Source: Thermoplasmata archaeon
GTDB lineage: Archaea > Thermoplasmatota > Thermoplasmata > Lutacidiplasmatales > UBA184
Assembly: GCA_030039715.1 (NCBI GenBank)
Contig: JASHVA010000048.1
Span: forward strand, 1-37,761
DNA length: 37,761 nucleotides
Direction: 5' to 3'
Positions 25,067 to 33,154 of this stretch are shown here, in pieces. Both the position numbers and the translations under genes were made by a program. The notes beneath the pieces were generated by a model. The model ran no database searches. It was given only the letters and a program-made list of their open reading frames with translations, and was not told where the DNA came from. Positions within the stretch are counted from its first letter, which is position 1; every line of letters begins with the position of its first letter.

Positions 25067-25098
25067 CGAACGGCCCCGGCGCGAGGAAGCGGCGGCGG

Positions 25099-25107
25099 CA
25101 TTAAGGG
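25099..25107 (-). promoter_or_regulatory. TATA box of GT4 (2)
   Basis: The minus strand reads CCCTTAATG, centred about 37 bp from the TTG start codon. Confidence 0.4.
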
Positions 25108-25157
25108 CTCGTCGGCCACCGGCGGCCGACGAGGTTCAGAACCGGACTACGCGAAAG

Positions 25158-25165
25158 CCTATAGG
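25158..25165 (+). promoter_or_regulatory. Palindromic TATA-like box of GT4 (3)
   Basis: CCTATAGG, an 8-bp palindrome, is centred about 36 bp ahead of the GTG at 25197. Confidence 0.45.
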
Positions 25166-25196
25166 CCGGGGACCCGCCTCGCACGGTGGGGCGCGC

Positions 25197-26309
25197 GTGA
25201 AGATCGTGCATTCGGTGTTCCGGTATCTGCCCGTCTCGGGCGGGGCGACCCGGCTCGTCCAGCTCCTGGCCGAGGGGGCGGCCGCCCGCGGGCACGACGT
25301 GACGGTCGTAACGCAGGAGGAGCCGGGCGCGCCGAGCGAGGAGACGATCGCGGGAGTGAGGGTCCTCCGGGTCCCGATCCGCCGGGTCGGGAAGTTCCGC
25401 CTGCCGCGGGGATACCGCGCGCTGCTGCACCGGCTCGACGCCGACGTCTTCCAGCTGAACGGCAACCGGATTTGGAACGCAGACTTCTACCTGCCGTACG
25501 CGCGCTCGTTCGACTGGCCTCAGGCAATCATGCCGATGGGGTTCTACCACTACTGGATGCGCCGCGGCCTCCTCCGCTGGTTCTACTACGACCGGTACTT
25601 CGCCGGCCGGATCCGGGCGTTCGGCCGGTACCTCGCGCTCACCGGCGCGGAGCGAGAGCAGGTCGTCGGCTGGGGGTACCCGCCCGAGCGCGCCCGCGTC
25701 CTCCCGGTCGGCGTCGACCTCGAGGAGTTCGCCCGTTCCCCGGCCGACCCGGCCGCGCTGCGCTCGGCCTGGCGCCTCCCGGTCCGGCAGGTCGCGGTCT
25801 ATGCCGGCGGCCTCTACGACAACAAGCGCGTGGACCGACTGGTCCGAGCGGTCGCCGGGACCCGAGGGGAGTGGGGTCTGGTCGTCCTCGGACCGGACGT
25901 CCCGGGCCATCCGTACGACCGGGCCCATTGCGAGGCGCTCGCGCGAGAGCTGGGCGCGCCGGTGCGGTTCCTCGGGGCCGTCCCCCGGACGGAGCTCGTG
26001 ACGTCGTTCTTCGCGGCCGACGCCTACGTCCAGGCGAGCGCGTTCGAAGGGTTCGGCATCACGCTCGTCGAGGCGATGGCCACCGGCCGCCCGTTCGTCG
26101 CGTTCGACGCCGGGGTCGCCCGCGACGTCGCAGCCCGCGGAGCCGGGGTCGTCGTCTCGAGCGAGGAGGAGATGTCCCGCGCCCTCGTGGACCTACCGCG
26201 ACGCGCGCGGGAACGCGGGAGCGCCGCGCGGCTCGTCGCGCAGGACTACTCGGTCGCCCAGATGGTCGACCGGGCGCTCGAGCAGTACCGGGCGATCGCC
26301 CGGAACTAG
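25197..26309 (+). CDS. GT4-family glycosyltransferase (3)
   Basis: 370 residues from a GTG, chosen because the N-terminus MKIVHSVFRYLPVSGGATRL (first residue GTG-encoded) is the canonical GT4 opening. The donor domain contains VAVYAGGLYDNKRVDRLVRA. The active-site motif EGFGITLVEAMATGRPFVAF is well conserved, with the EX7E pair. It most likely adds a sugar to the growing glycan of this island. It is divergent from GT4 (2), with both promoters in the intergenic region, and convergent with the tRNA-Pro gene 20 bp downstream. Confidence 0.9.
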   Translation: MKIVHSVFRYLPVSGGATRLVQLLAEGAAARGHDVTVVTQEEPGAPSEETIAGVRVLRVPIRRVGKFRLPRGYRALLHRLDADVFQLNGNRIWNADFYLPYARSFDWPQAIMPMGFYHYWMRRGLLRWFYYDRYFAGRIRAFGRYLALTGAEREQVVGWGYPPERARVLPVGVDLEEFARSPADPAALRSAWRLPVRQVAVYAGGLYDNKRVDRLVRAVAGTRGEWGLVVLGPDVPGHPYDRAHCEALARELGAPVRFLGAVPRTELVTSFFAADAYVQASAFEGFGITLVEAMATGRPFVAFDAGVARDVAARGAGVVVSSEEEMSRALVDLPRRARERGSAARLVAQDYSVAQMVDRALEQYRAIARN

Positions 26310-26328
26310 CGCGGCCCGGGCGGCGGAA

Positions 26329-26436
26329 TGGGGCTGCCCGAATTTGAATCGGGGTCCCGAGCTCCCAAAGCTCGAAGGATGGACCAGTAGAGCGGACGGA
26401 GGAGCGTCCTCCGGTCCGTAGCTACCCCACAGCCCC
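26329..26436 (-). tRNA. tRNA-Pro (anticodon UGG) with an insertion in the D-loop
   Basis: Read on the minus strand, the acceptor stem GGGGCTG (26436-26430) pairs with CAGCCCC (26336-26330). The T arm is CCCGA-TTCAAAT-TCGGG, and the anticodon arm is CGAGC-TTTGGGA-GCTCG with anticodon TGG at 26367-26365. The discriminator is A and no CCA is encoded. Between AGCT and TGGTCC in the D-loop there is an extra stretch of about 33 nt (26387-26419). It folds into a 10-bp hairpin with one bulged C. Removing it gives a normal tRNA of about 75 nt. It is therefore probably an intron at a non-canonical position. Confidence 0.92.
26387..26419 (-). other. Putative tRNA intron in the D-loop of tRNA-Pro
   Basis: The insert contains CGGA-C-CGGAGG, a 5-nt loop ACGCT, then CCTCCG-TCCG, and is clamped outside by GTAG (exon) pairing with CTAC. 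The internal loop at the junction is 3 x 2 nt, close to but not a textbook bulge-helix-bulge. The exact ends are uncertain by one or two bases because the AGCT/CTAC flanks allow alternative cuts. Confidence 0.65.
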
Positions 26437-26446
26437 ACATCCGCGG

Positions 26447-26875
26447 CTAGACCGCTTCCACCCGTTTGAGGGTTCGGCCGATGCGGCACTCCGCGGGCTC
26501 GGCCTCGACGCGCTCGATGCGGAAGCGCTGTTTCGCTGGCACGTTCGGGCTCGCGCAGACCCACCAGTTCGGGCAATCCAGACGGCGGCACGGGTACCGG
26601 GCGACCTCGACCGAGCTCCCGACGACCGCGCTCCGCGAGTCGACGACGAGCGCGCGCGCGACCGGCTTCACCTCCACGACGTGGGCCTCGGACTCCTGGA
26701 GGGCACACGGGTGCGTGATCGGCCGGACCTTGGTGACGGCGTAGTTCCGCCCGACGTCGAGCGTGAGGCAGGCGTGCCGGTACGGGCACGTGCGGCAGAC
26801 CGGCGCCCCGCCCTGGTAGATGAACTCGTACCCCTCGCGAGCCTCGGAACTCGCGATCAGCGTGATCTCGGGCAT
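26447..26875 (-). CDS. UPF0179 family protein (conserved archaeal, Cys-rich)
   Basis: 142 residues, the usual UPF0179 length. Cys motifs are CRTCPYRHAC (27-36), a single Cys in THPCAL and CRRLDCPNWWVC (95-106). The spacing suggests a metal or Fe-S site. The segment VGRNYAVTKVRPITHPC (41-57) is typical of this archaeal family, which has no assigned function as far as I know. The ATG begins one base after the egsA stop, so egsA and this gene are co-transcribed, and tRNA-Pro follows 10 bp downstream on the same strand. Confidence 0.88.
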   Translation of the reverse strand: MPEITLIASSEAREGYEFIYQGGAPVCRTCPYRHACLTLDVGRNYAVTKVRPITHPCALQESEAHVVEVKPVARALVVDSRSAVVGSSVEVARYPCRRLDCPNWWVCASPNVPAKQRFRIERVEAEPAECRIGRTLKRVEAV

Positions 26876-26876
26876 G

Positions 26877-27986
26877 CTAGCCGATCACTCCCGTGTGCTG
26901 GGCGAGCCGCTCCGCGGCCTCCCGCGTCAGTCCGTTGTCGCCGAGGATGGTGTACCGCTCGGGTCGCAATGTGTGAGCGAGCACGAGCGCGTTGACGACC
27001 TCCTCGGGCGTGACGCCGAGCTCCGCGGCGGTCGTGGGCGCGCCGATCGAACGGAGCGTCGCTTGGAGCCGTTGCCAGTCGCCCCCGTGCAAGTACATCA
27101 TCATCACGGCGCCGACCCCGCACTGTTCTCCGTGCAGGCTCGGGCGGGCGGCGACCCGGTCGAGGGCGTGACTGAACAGATGCTCGCTGCCCGAGCACGG
27201 ACGGGAGGAGCCGGCCACGCTCATCGCGATCCCGGCCACGATCATCGGACGGATCGCGATCCAGACCGACTCCTCGAGCCCGGGCTTGATCGAACCGGCG
27301 TGGTCGATGATCTCGCGCGCCGCGTACTCGCTCAGCGTCGCGGCCGTGCTCGAGAACTCCTCGTTCTTCAGCCGAACCGCGAGGTGCCAATCCAGCACGG
27401 CGGTCACGTTCGAGATGACGTCGGCGCAGCCCGAGGCCAGCAGGCGGAACGGCGCGCGCACGATGACCTCCGTGTCGGCGATGATGCCGATCGGCACCGC
27501 GGCCTCGATGCTGTTCGTCCGCTCGCTGCCGTGCAGCGAGGCGCGCGGGGAGGAGATCCCGTCATGGGCGGCGGAGGTCGGCAGGCTGACGAACGGGATG
27601 CGGAGACGATGGGCCACGACCTTCGTGATGTCGATCTTGCTCCCCCCGCCGGCGGCGACGAGGAAGCGGGCCCCCACGGCCCGGACGGCGGTCTCGACCC
27701 GCGCGACCTCGGCGTCGGTCGCCTCGTTCGCGATGATCACGGGGGCGGTGAACCCCTCCTTCGTCAGGAGGTCCGCGGCCCGGTTCCCCGCGAGCTCCGC
27801 CGTGCGCGGGCCGGTGATCACCGCCCCGGTGTCGAGGAAGTCGAACTGTCGACAGGCGGCCGCGAGCTCCTGGATGACCCCGTGGCCCGCGAGCACGACC
27901 CGGGGGAAGACCATCCCTCGGGCCTTTCCGAACGGCGAGTCGGCGGCGAGGATCGGACCGCGGGAGGTCGGGTCGTGGCTCGCCAT
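26877..27986 (-). CDS. egsA: sn-glycerol-1-phosphate dehydrogenase
   Basis: 369 residues. It reduces dihydroxyacetone phosphate to sn-glycerol-1-phosphate, the stereochemical hallmark of archaeal membrane lipids. The NAD(P)-binding region has VAAGGGSKIDITK (about 110-121). FVSLPTSAAHDGISSP (about 132-147) and SGSEHLFSHALD carry metal-ligand Asp and His residues. LHGEQCGVGAVMMMY (about 284-298) carries the second conserved His motif. Length matches archaeal EgsA. The start codon is ATG and TATA-like CCCTAAAGAG lies about 34 bp upstream. This gene is strong evidence for an archaeal host. Confidence 0.94.
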   Translation of the reverse strand: MASHDPTSRGPILAADSPFGKARGMVFPRVVLAGHGVIQELAAACRQFDFLDTGAVITGPRTAELAGNRAADLLTKEGFTAPVIIANEATDAEVARVETAVRAVGARFLVAAGGGSKIDITKVVAHRLRIPFVSLPTSAAHDGISSPRASLHGSERTNSIEAAVPIGIIADTEVIVRAPFRLLASGCADVISNVTAVLDWHLAVRLKNEEFSSTAATLSEYAAREIIDHAGSIKPGLEESVWIAIRPMIVAGIAMSVAGSSRPCSGSEHLFSHALDRVAARPSLHGEQCGVGAVMMMYLHGGDWQRLQATLRSIGAPTTAAELGVTPEEVVNALVLAHTLRPERYTILGDNGLTREAAERLAQHTGVIG

Positions 27987-28016
27987 CGCTCGGAAGGCCG
28001 AACGAGGGAGCGACCC

Positions 28017-28023
28017 TCTTTAG
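28017..28023 (-). promoter_or_regulatory. TATA box of egsA
   Basis: The minus strand reads CTAAAGA, centred about 34 bp from the egsA ATG, in the gap after queE. Confidence 0.45.
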
Positions 28024-28060
28024 GGTATCGCGGAGCGGCGCCCGCCGGACCGGGCCCGAG

Positions 28061-28690
28061 CTACCGTCCGGGGACGTCGCCCCAGAGCACCTTGTGCTCT
28101 TGGAGCATCAGCCGGACGTCGAGCCGGTCCTTCAGGACCCAGTCGGCGAGTCGCCCCGCGTCCGTCCCCCAGACCGGCTGGAACAGGAGCGTCGCGGGGC
28201 CCCGGTACCTTCGGACGACGCGCCGCGCGTAGAGGTAATCCTTCCGGTCCCCGATGACGAACTTCACGACATCCCGCTCGCGGAGCTTGGGGAGGTTCGA
28301 CCACCGGTTCTTCGCTTCCATCCTCGAGGACGGACACTTCACGTCCACGCTGAGCACGACCCGGGGCACCGCCAGGTACGGAGTCACGTCGAGCGACCCA
28401 CCCGTCTCGATCACGGTCGTGACGCCGCGCTCGGCGAGACGCTCGACGAGCGCCACCGACTCGCGCTGGAGGAGCGGCTCCCCGCCGGTCAGACACACGT
28501 TCCGAGTCCCGTTCCGTGCCACCTCCCGGAGCAAGGAGTCGATCGACCGCTCCTTGCCCGGACCGAACGAATACGTCGTGTCGCACCAGCTGCATCGCAG
28601 GTTGCAGCGGGCCGCGCGGATGAACGTCGTTCGGACCCCTGTGAGCGGCCCTTCACCCTGGATCGAATGGAACACCTCGATGATCCGCAT
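28061..28690 (-). CDS. queE: 7-carboxy-7-deazaguanine synthase QueE-like radical SAM enzyme
   Basis: About 209 residues from the ATG that gives the family N-terminus MRIIEVFHSIQGEGPLTG. Alternative in-frame ATGs at 28702 and 28774 exist. A TATA-like CTTTAC centred 28 bp upstream of 28690 supports the shortest form as leaderless. The radical SAM cluster motif is CNLRCSWC (CxxxCxxC), followed by LTGGEPLLQ, which binds SAM. The enzyme converts 6-carboxy-tetrahydropterin to 7-carboxy-7-deazaguanine on the route to archaeosine in tRNA. No other archaeosine gene is in the window. Confidence 0.9.
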   Translation of the reverse strand: MRIIEVFHSIQGEGPLTGVRTTFIRAARCNLRCSWCDTTYSFGPGKERSIDSLLREVARNGTRNVCLTGGEPLLQRESVALVERLAERGVTTVIETGGSLDVTPYLAVPRVVLSVDVKCPSSRMEAKNRWSNLPKLRERDVVKFVIGDRKDYLYARRVVRRYRGPATLLFQPVWGTDAGRLADWVLKDRLDVRLMLQEHKVLWGDVPGR

Positions 28691-28714
28691 CCGGGGAGCC
28701 ATCCCCCGGGACGG

Positions 28715-28720
28715 GTAAAG
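28715..28720 (-). promoter_or_regulatory. Possible TATA box of queE
   Basis: The minus strand reads CTTTAC, centred about 28 bp ahead of the ATG at 28690. Confidence 0.4.
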
Positions 28721-28769
28721 CGGCTTTCGGTCGGCGCACCGGCCGGGCCGGACGCAGGAGCCGCAACTC

Positions 28770-28777
28770 TTCAATAA
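28770..28777 (+). promoter_or_regulatory. TATA box of leuS
   Basis: TTCAATAA is centred about 26 bp ahead of the leuS ATG at 28800, as for a leaderless mRNA. On the other strand the same patch could also serve queE. Confidence 0.55.
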
Positions 28778-28799
28778 CCGACCCCGCTCGAAGCGCCGG

Positions 28800-31694
28800 A
28801 TGGACCCCGAACGCGCGAAGCGCTGGCAGACGGCCTGGGCGCAGGCCGGCCTCTCCGTCGGTCGACGCGCGCCGGGGCGCGCGAAGTTCTACGCGCTCAT
28901 CGCCTACCCGGGTGCGAGCGGGTTCCTGCACGTCGGGCACCTGCGCTCGTACGCCTACGCGGACGCCCTCCACCGGTACCACCGCGCGCTCGGGGAGTCC
29001 GTGCTCTTTCCGTTCGGCCTGCACGCGTCGGGACTTCCGGCCGTGACGTGGGCTCGAAAGATCCGTGCGCGCGACCCGATCGTGGTGCGCACGCTCGAAG
29101 ACGCCGGCGTCCCGCCCGCGGTCTGGCCGGCGCTCGAGGAGCCCGAAGAGGCCGCACGATTCCTCGGCGACGAGTACCGCCGGCTCCTGCCGCAGCTCGG
29201 CGCGCTCGTCGACGATACGACCTACGTCACCACGATCGACGACGACTACCGCCGGTTCATCGGTTGGCAGATGCGCACGCTCGCCGCGGCGGGGGAGGTC
29301 GTGCAGGGGTCGTACTTCGCGTCGGTCTGCCCCGTCTGCGGCCCGGTCGCCGTGGACACGTCGGAGACCGACCTCGACAGCGGAGGCGATGCGGAGGTGG
29401 TGCGCTTCGTCCTCGTCCCGTTCGCGCTCGAGGACGGTCGGACCCTGCTCGCGGCCACCCTCCGGCCCGAGACCGTCTTCGGAGTCACCAACCTCTGGCT
29501 CGCCCCGGACGAGGAGCTCGCCGTCTGGCATCTCGGCAGCGCCGAATTTCTCGTGGCGAAGTCCGGCGCCGACCATCTCGTAGAGCAGCACGGAGGCCGC
29601 CTCGGGCACGCCGTCGCCGCATCGGAGCTCCTGGGTCGGTCGGTCCGGGTTCCCCTCGCCGACCGGTCGGTTCCGATCCTGTCGAGCGCGCTCGTCGACC
29701 CCGAGATCGGAACCGGCGTCGTGATGAGCGTGCCCGCCCACAGTCCGGCGGACGCCGCGGGACTGCGGGAGCTGCCCGCCGAGCAGCGCGCGGCCCTGGG
29801 CGCGCCGCCGGTACTGATCGAGATCTCGCGAGAGTCGGCGCTCACCGCGTCCGAGGAGGCCCTGGTGGACGGGGAAGGCACTCCCGCGGAGCGTGCCCTC
29901 GTGGCCACCGGTGTACGGTCCCTGGGCGACGTGAGGGCCCTGGAGGAGGCGACCGAGCGCCTCTACCGACTCGAGTTCGTCCGCGGCCGTCTCGTCGTCG
30001 GGCCGCTCGCCGGCCGGAGCGTGCGGGAGGCCCGCGAAGAGGTGGGGAAACGGCTTGCGGGTTCGGGCGGACCCGGGGAGCTGCAGGAGTTCTCGAAGCC
30101 GGTGATCTGTCGGAACGGGCACCGGGTCATCATCCGAAGAGTGCACGACCAGTGGTTCCTGCGGTACAGCGACCCGGAGTGGAAGGCCCGGACCCTGGCC
30201 GGCGTGGCGCGCCTCGCGACGTGGCCGCGGGAGTATGGTCGCGAGCTTCCCGGGATCGTCGAGTGGTTCGCGGACCGGCCCTGCGCGCGCAAGGGCCCGT
30301 GGCTCGGGACCCCGCTCCCCATGGACCCCGAGTGGGTCATCGAGCCGATCGCGGACTCCACGTTCTACATGGCCTACTACATCGTCCGCCGGTTCGTCCG
30401 CTCGGGCGCGCTCGCCCCGGTCCAGCTCACCGACGCGTTCTTCGATTACGTGTTCCGGGGCACCGGGCCGGGCGAACCGTCCGTGCCGCGCGCGCTCCTC
30501 GAGGAGGTCCGGCAGGAGTTCCTCTACTGGTACCCCCTCGACATCAACATGGGCGGACACGAGCACAAGAGCGTCCACTTCCCGGTCTTCCTCTACGCCC
30601 ATGCGCGGCTCCTCCCTCCCGAACTCGCTCCCCGCTCGATCTACGTGAACGGCTGGATCACCGGCCCGTCGGGTGGGAAGCTGTCCAAAAAGGAGGTCAC
30701 GCTCAAGGGGCTCATCCCGCCGATCCAGGGCGCGCTCGAGCGATGGGGTCCGGACGCGCTCCGCCTGTACTACGTCAGCGCCGCCTCCCCCTCGTCGGAC
30801 ATCGAGTGGAACTCGGGCCTCGTCGACGCCGCGCGGGAGCGGCTCGCCGAGATCGAACGATTGGTGCGGGAGAGCCGCGGCACCGGGAACGGGCCGCCGG
30901 AACTCGACGACTGGCTGCTGTCCCGGATGCACGGGATCGTCGCACGCGTGCGCGCCGGATTCGACGAGACCGACCTTCGCCCGGTGACCGAGGAAGTGTA
31001 CTTCGGCATCCCCGCGCTCTTGCGTCGGTACTACGCGCGCGGCGGCGCGGCCGGCGACGCCACCGACCGGGTCGGGCGGGCGTGGACGATCCTCCTTTCG
31101 CCGATCACCCCGCACGTCGCCGAGGAGGTCGGCGAGGGGAGGTTCCCGACCCTCGTGGCCCAACTCCCGTTCCCCTCCGCCGACGAGTTCCGGCCCGCCC
31201 CCGACGCCGAGGCCCGGGAGGCGTACCTCGACCGCGTCGAGGAGGACCTGCGGGCCGTGCTCCGGCCGGCTCAGGAGCGGCACGAACCGACCCCGACCGA
31301 GGCGATCTTCTACCTCGCCGAGCCGTGGAAGGCGCTCGTCGAAGCGTGGATGCGGGAATCGATCTCGGCCGGCGAGACTCCGACCGTTCGCGCGGTGATG
31401 CAGCGCGCCGAGGGCCATCCGGAGCTCGCCGCCTTCCGTCGCGAGATCCCGCGGTACGTGGAACGGGTGGCGCCGCTCCTCCGCTCGGAGCGACCGGACC
31501 CCGGCCCTCCCGTCGATGAGGCGGCGACCCTGCGATCGGCCGAGGGGTACCTCTCGCGTCGCCTCGGCTTCGGCTCCCTTCGCGTCCTACGCGAGAGCGA
31601 GGCGGCCCACGACGACCCCCGAAACCGGCGGGAGCGGTCCCGTCCGGGCCGGCCGGCCTTCTACCTCATCCGCCCGTCGGACGCGGCGGCCTAG
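28800..31694 (+). CDS. leuS: Leucyl-tRNA synthetase, archaeal type
   Basis: 964 residues, the usual size for archaeal/eukaryal LeuRS. It charges tRNA-Leu with leucine. The HIGH-type motif is in GFLHVGHLRSY (about 41-51). The CP1 editing domain contains TLRPETVFGVTNLWL. The KMSKS-type motif is GGKLSKKEVT. WYPLDINMGGHEHKSVHFP near residue 576 is typical of archaeal LeuRS catalytic domains. The anticodon-binding helical domain and an archaeal C-terminal extension follow. A Cys pair (CPVC) occurs near residue 178. The 3' end overlaps dcd by 4 bp in convergent orientation. Confidence 0.95.
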   Translation: MDPERAKRWQTAWAQAGLSVGRRAPGRAKFYALIAYPGASGFLHVGHLRSYAYADALHRYHRALGESVLFPFGLHASGLPAVTWARKIRARDPIVVRTLEDAGVPPAVWPALEEPEEAARFLGDEYRRLLPQLGALVDDTTYVTTIDDDYRRFIGWQMRTLAAAGEVVQGSYFASVCPVCGPVAVDTSETDLDSGGDAEVVRFVLVPFALEDGRTLLAATLRPETVFGVTNLWLAPDEELAVWHLGSAEFLVAKSGADHLVEQHGGRLGHAVAASELLGRSVRVPLADRSVPILSSALVDPEIGTGVVMSVPAHSPADAAGLRELPAEQRAALGAPPVLIEISRESALTASEEALVDGEGTPAERALVATGVRSLGDVRALEEATERLYRLEFVRGRLVVGPLAGRSVREAREEVGKRLAGSGGPGELQEFSKPVICRNGHRVIIRRVHDQWFLRYSDPEWKARTLAGVARLATWPREYGRELPGIVEWFADRPCARKGPWLGTPLPMDPEWVIEPIADSTFYMAYYIVRRFVRSGALAPVQLTDAFFDYVFRGTGPGEPSVPRALLEEVRQEFLYWYPLDINMGGHEHKSVHFPVFLYAHARLLPPELAPRSIYVNGWITGPSGGKLSKKEVTLKGLIPPIQGALERWGPDALRLYYVSAASPSSDIEWNSGLVDAARERLAEIERLVRESRGTGNGPPELDDWLLSRMHGIVARVRAGFDETDLRPVTEEVYFGIPALLRRYYARGGAAGDATDRVGRAWTILLSPITPHVAEEVGEGRFPTLVAQLPFPSADEFRPAPDAEAREAYLDRVEEDLRAVLRPAQERHEPTPTEAIFYLAEPWKALVEAWMRESISAGETPTVRAVMQRAEGHPELAAFRREIPRYVERVAPLLRSERPDPGPPVDEAATLRSAEGYLSRRLGFGSLRVLRESEAAHDDPRNRRERSRPGRPAFYLIRPSDAAA

Positions 31695-32257
31695 CGCGAA
31701 CTCCGTCGTGCGGCGCGTCGCTTCGGGAAATTGAGGTACATCCGGGACGGCGTCGGATGCGCCGACACGCGCCGGTACTTGGCGCTCGATTTGGCCGAGT
31801 AACTGCGCGCGACCGCTCCCGAGATCTCGAAGTAGATCAGCTGACCGACCGGCATCCCGGCGTAGATGCGGACCGGGAGCTTCACGCTCATCTCGAGCGT
31901 CCAGTAGTTGCAGAACCCCTCGTCCCCCTTGCCCGCCGTCGAGTGGATGTCGATCCCGAGGCGGCCGACGCTCGACTTCCCCTCGAGGAACGGAACGTAG
32001 CCGTGGGTCTCCGTGTACTCCTCGGTCACTCCGAGATACAGCTGACCGGGCACGAGCACGTACCCGTCCTTGGGGATCCGGAACTCCCGCACGGGGTTCG
32101 CCGCGCGCGCATCGAGCGCGCCGTCGCGGTAGATCGCGAGGTACGGGCCGAGATGGACGTCGTAGGAGTTGGTGCCGAGACAGTCCGGGCGGAACGGACG
32201 GATCACGATCCGGCCGCGTCGCATCTCGTCGCGGATCTTCGTGTCCGAGAGGATCAT
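31691..32257 (-). CDS. dcd: dCTP deaminase
   Basis: 188 residues, standard for Dcd. It deaminates dCTP to dUTP in dTMP supply. The signature EGKSSVGRLGI (92-102), the HSTAGKGDEGF loop (105-115) and the catalytic Glu in NYWTLEM (Glu122) are intact. A bifunctional deaminase/dUTPase is possible but not decidable. The C-terminus is Arg-rich. TATA-like TTAAATAA lies about 33 bp upstream and contains the stop codon of the preceding MEMO-family gene. Confidence 0.94.
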   Translation of the reverse strand: MILSDTKIRDEMRRGRIVIRPFRPDCLGTNSYDVHLGPYLAIYRDGALDARAANPVREFRIPKDGYVLVPGQLYLGVTEEYTETHGYVPFLEGKSSVGRLGIDIHSTAGKGDEGFCNYWTLEMSVKLPVRIYAGMPVGQLIYFEISGAVARSYSAKSSAKYRRVSAHPTPSRMYLNFPKRRAARRSSR

Positions 32258-32286
32258 GCCCGGCCGGCGGCGCCGAGCCGGCCCCC

Positions 32287-32294
32287 TTATTTAA
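32287..32294 (-). promoter_or_regulatory. TATA box of dcd overlapping the stop codon of the MEMO gene
   Basis: The minus strand reads TTAAATAA. Its last three bases are the TAA stop of the MEMO-family gene, and its centre is about 33 bp from the dcd ATG. Confidence 0.5.
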
Positions 32295-33153
32295 CGGGCG
32301 GCGCGGGCGAGGACGGTGCGTCGATCGCGATCGCCGCGTATCCGACGACGTCGCGCATCGGCTCGGCCTCACCCGAGTGACCCCAGCGGAGCAGTCGCGC
32401 GGTCAGTCGCTCCTCCTCGAGAGCGCAGAGGAGCGCCGTCGTGGGCGCGACCCCGCACATCGAGATCTCGTTCTCGACGACGGTGTCGTAGAGGCGGCGG
32501 GCGTCGCCCGCCAGGATCGCTTCGATCGCCATTCGGTCGAGTCGCTCGGCGGTCGCCGACGGTACGTAGTGCGAGAAATCGGTGGAGGCGAGGAGCAGCA
32601 CGTCGCGGTCCTTCGTCGCCTCGTGCACGACCCGTCCGACGTCGCGCAGGAACTCGAAGCGGCCGAAGCGCACTTGGAGCGCGACGAACCGTGGCCGCGG
32701 CAGCACGTACTGCAGGAACGGCAGCTGCACCTCGATGGAGTGCTCGGCGGACTGGGCCTTCTCGTCGATCTCGAGGGGCGAGCGCGCGAGCGCGCGGACG
32801 AGTTCGTGGTCGACCTCCACCGGCCCGAGGGGCGTGAGCCAGGCCCGGTCCGAGAGCGCGGCCCCCCCGAGCCCGTGATGGTCCACGCCGAGCACGAGGA
32901 CCGTCTCGGGGGCGCGCTCCGCCGCGACCCGTGCGTAGACGTGGGCCGCGATCGGACCGGAGTACGGATAGCCGGCGTGCGGGACCACGGCCGCCCGGAG
33001 CGACCGCTGCGACAGACGGTGGCGCGGAGGGAGCTCCCCCGGCCCGCGGCGATCCCGGAAGCACGACTCGACCTGGCGGGCGAGCTCGGCACCGGTGCCG
33101 GCGTAGAACTGTCCCGCCACCGCGGGCGGCCGGGGAGCGCTCGCCAACGGCAC
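32287..33153 (-). CDS. MEMO1/AmmeMemoRadiSam B-family protein
   Basis: 288 residues starting at GTG, one base after the HIT-protein stop, so the two are co-transcribed. MEMO-family motifs are VVPHAGYPYSG (about 56-66), LGVDHHGLGG, AEHSIEVQLPFLQ, STDFSHYVP and CGVAPTTALL. The family adopts an LigB-like dioxygenase fold with conserved His residues around a metal site. Its archaeal role is unknown, and the partner radical SAM and AMMECR1 genes are not in this window. Confidence 0.92.
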   Translation of the reverse strand: MPLASAPRPPAVAGQFYAGTGAELARQVESCFRDRRGPGELPPRHRLSQRSLRAAVVPHAGYPYSGPIAAHVYARVAAERAPETVLVLGVDHHGLGGAALSDRAWLTPLGPVEVDHELVRALARSPLEIDEKAQSAEHSIEVQLPFLQYVLPRPRFVALQVRFGRFEFLRDVGRVVHEATKDRDVLLLASTDFSHYVPSATAERLDRMAIEAILAGDARRLYDTVVENEISMCGVAPTTALLCALEEERLTARLLRWGHSGEAEPMRDVVGYAAIAIDAPSSPAPPVK

Positions 33154-33154
33154 C

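Noticed and set aside
24942-25196. Upstream extension of GT4 (3)
   Set aside because: It overlaps the divergent gene and its promoter, while the canonical GT4 N-terminus starts at the GTG at 25197.
28691-28774. Longer QueE N-terminus with three Cys residues
   Set aside because: The extra residues overlap the leuS promoter patch and are not part of the QueE family. A shorter start matches the family and a TATA-like element.
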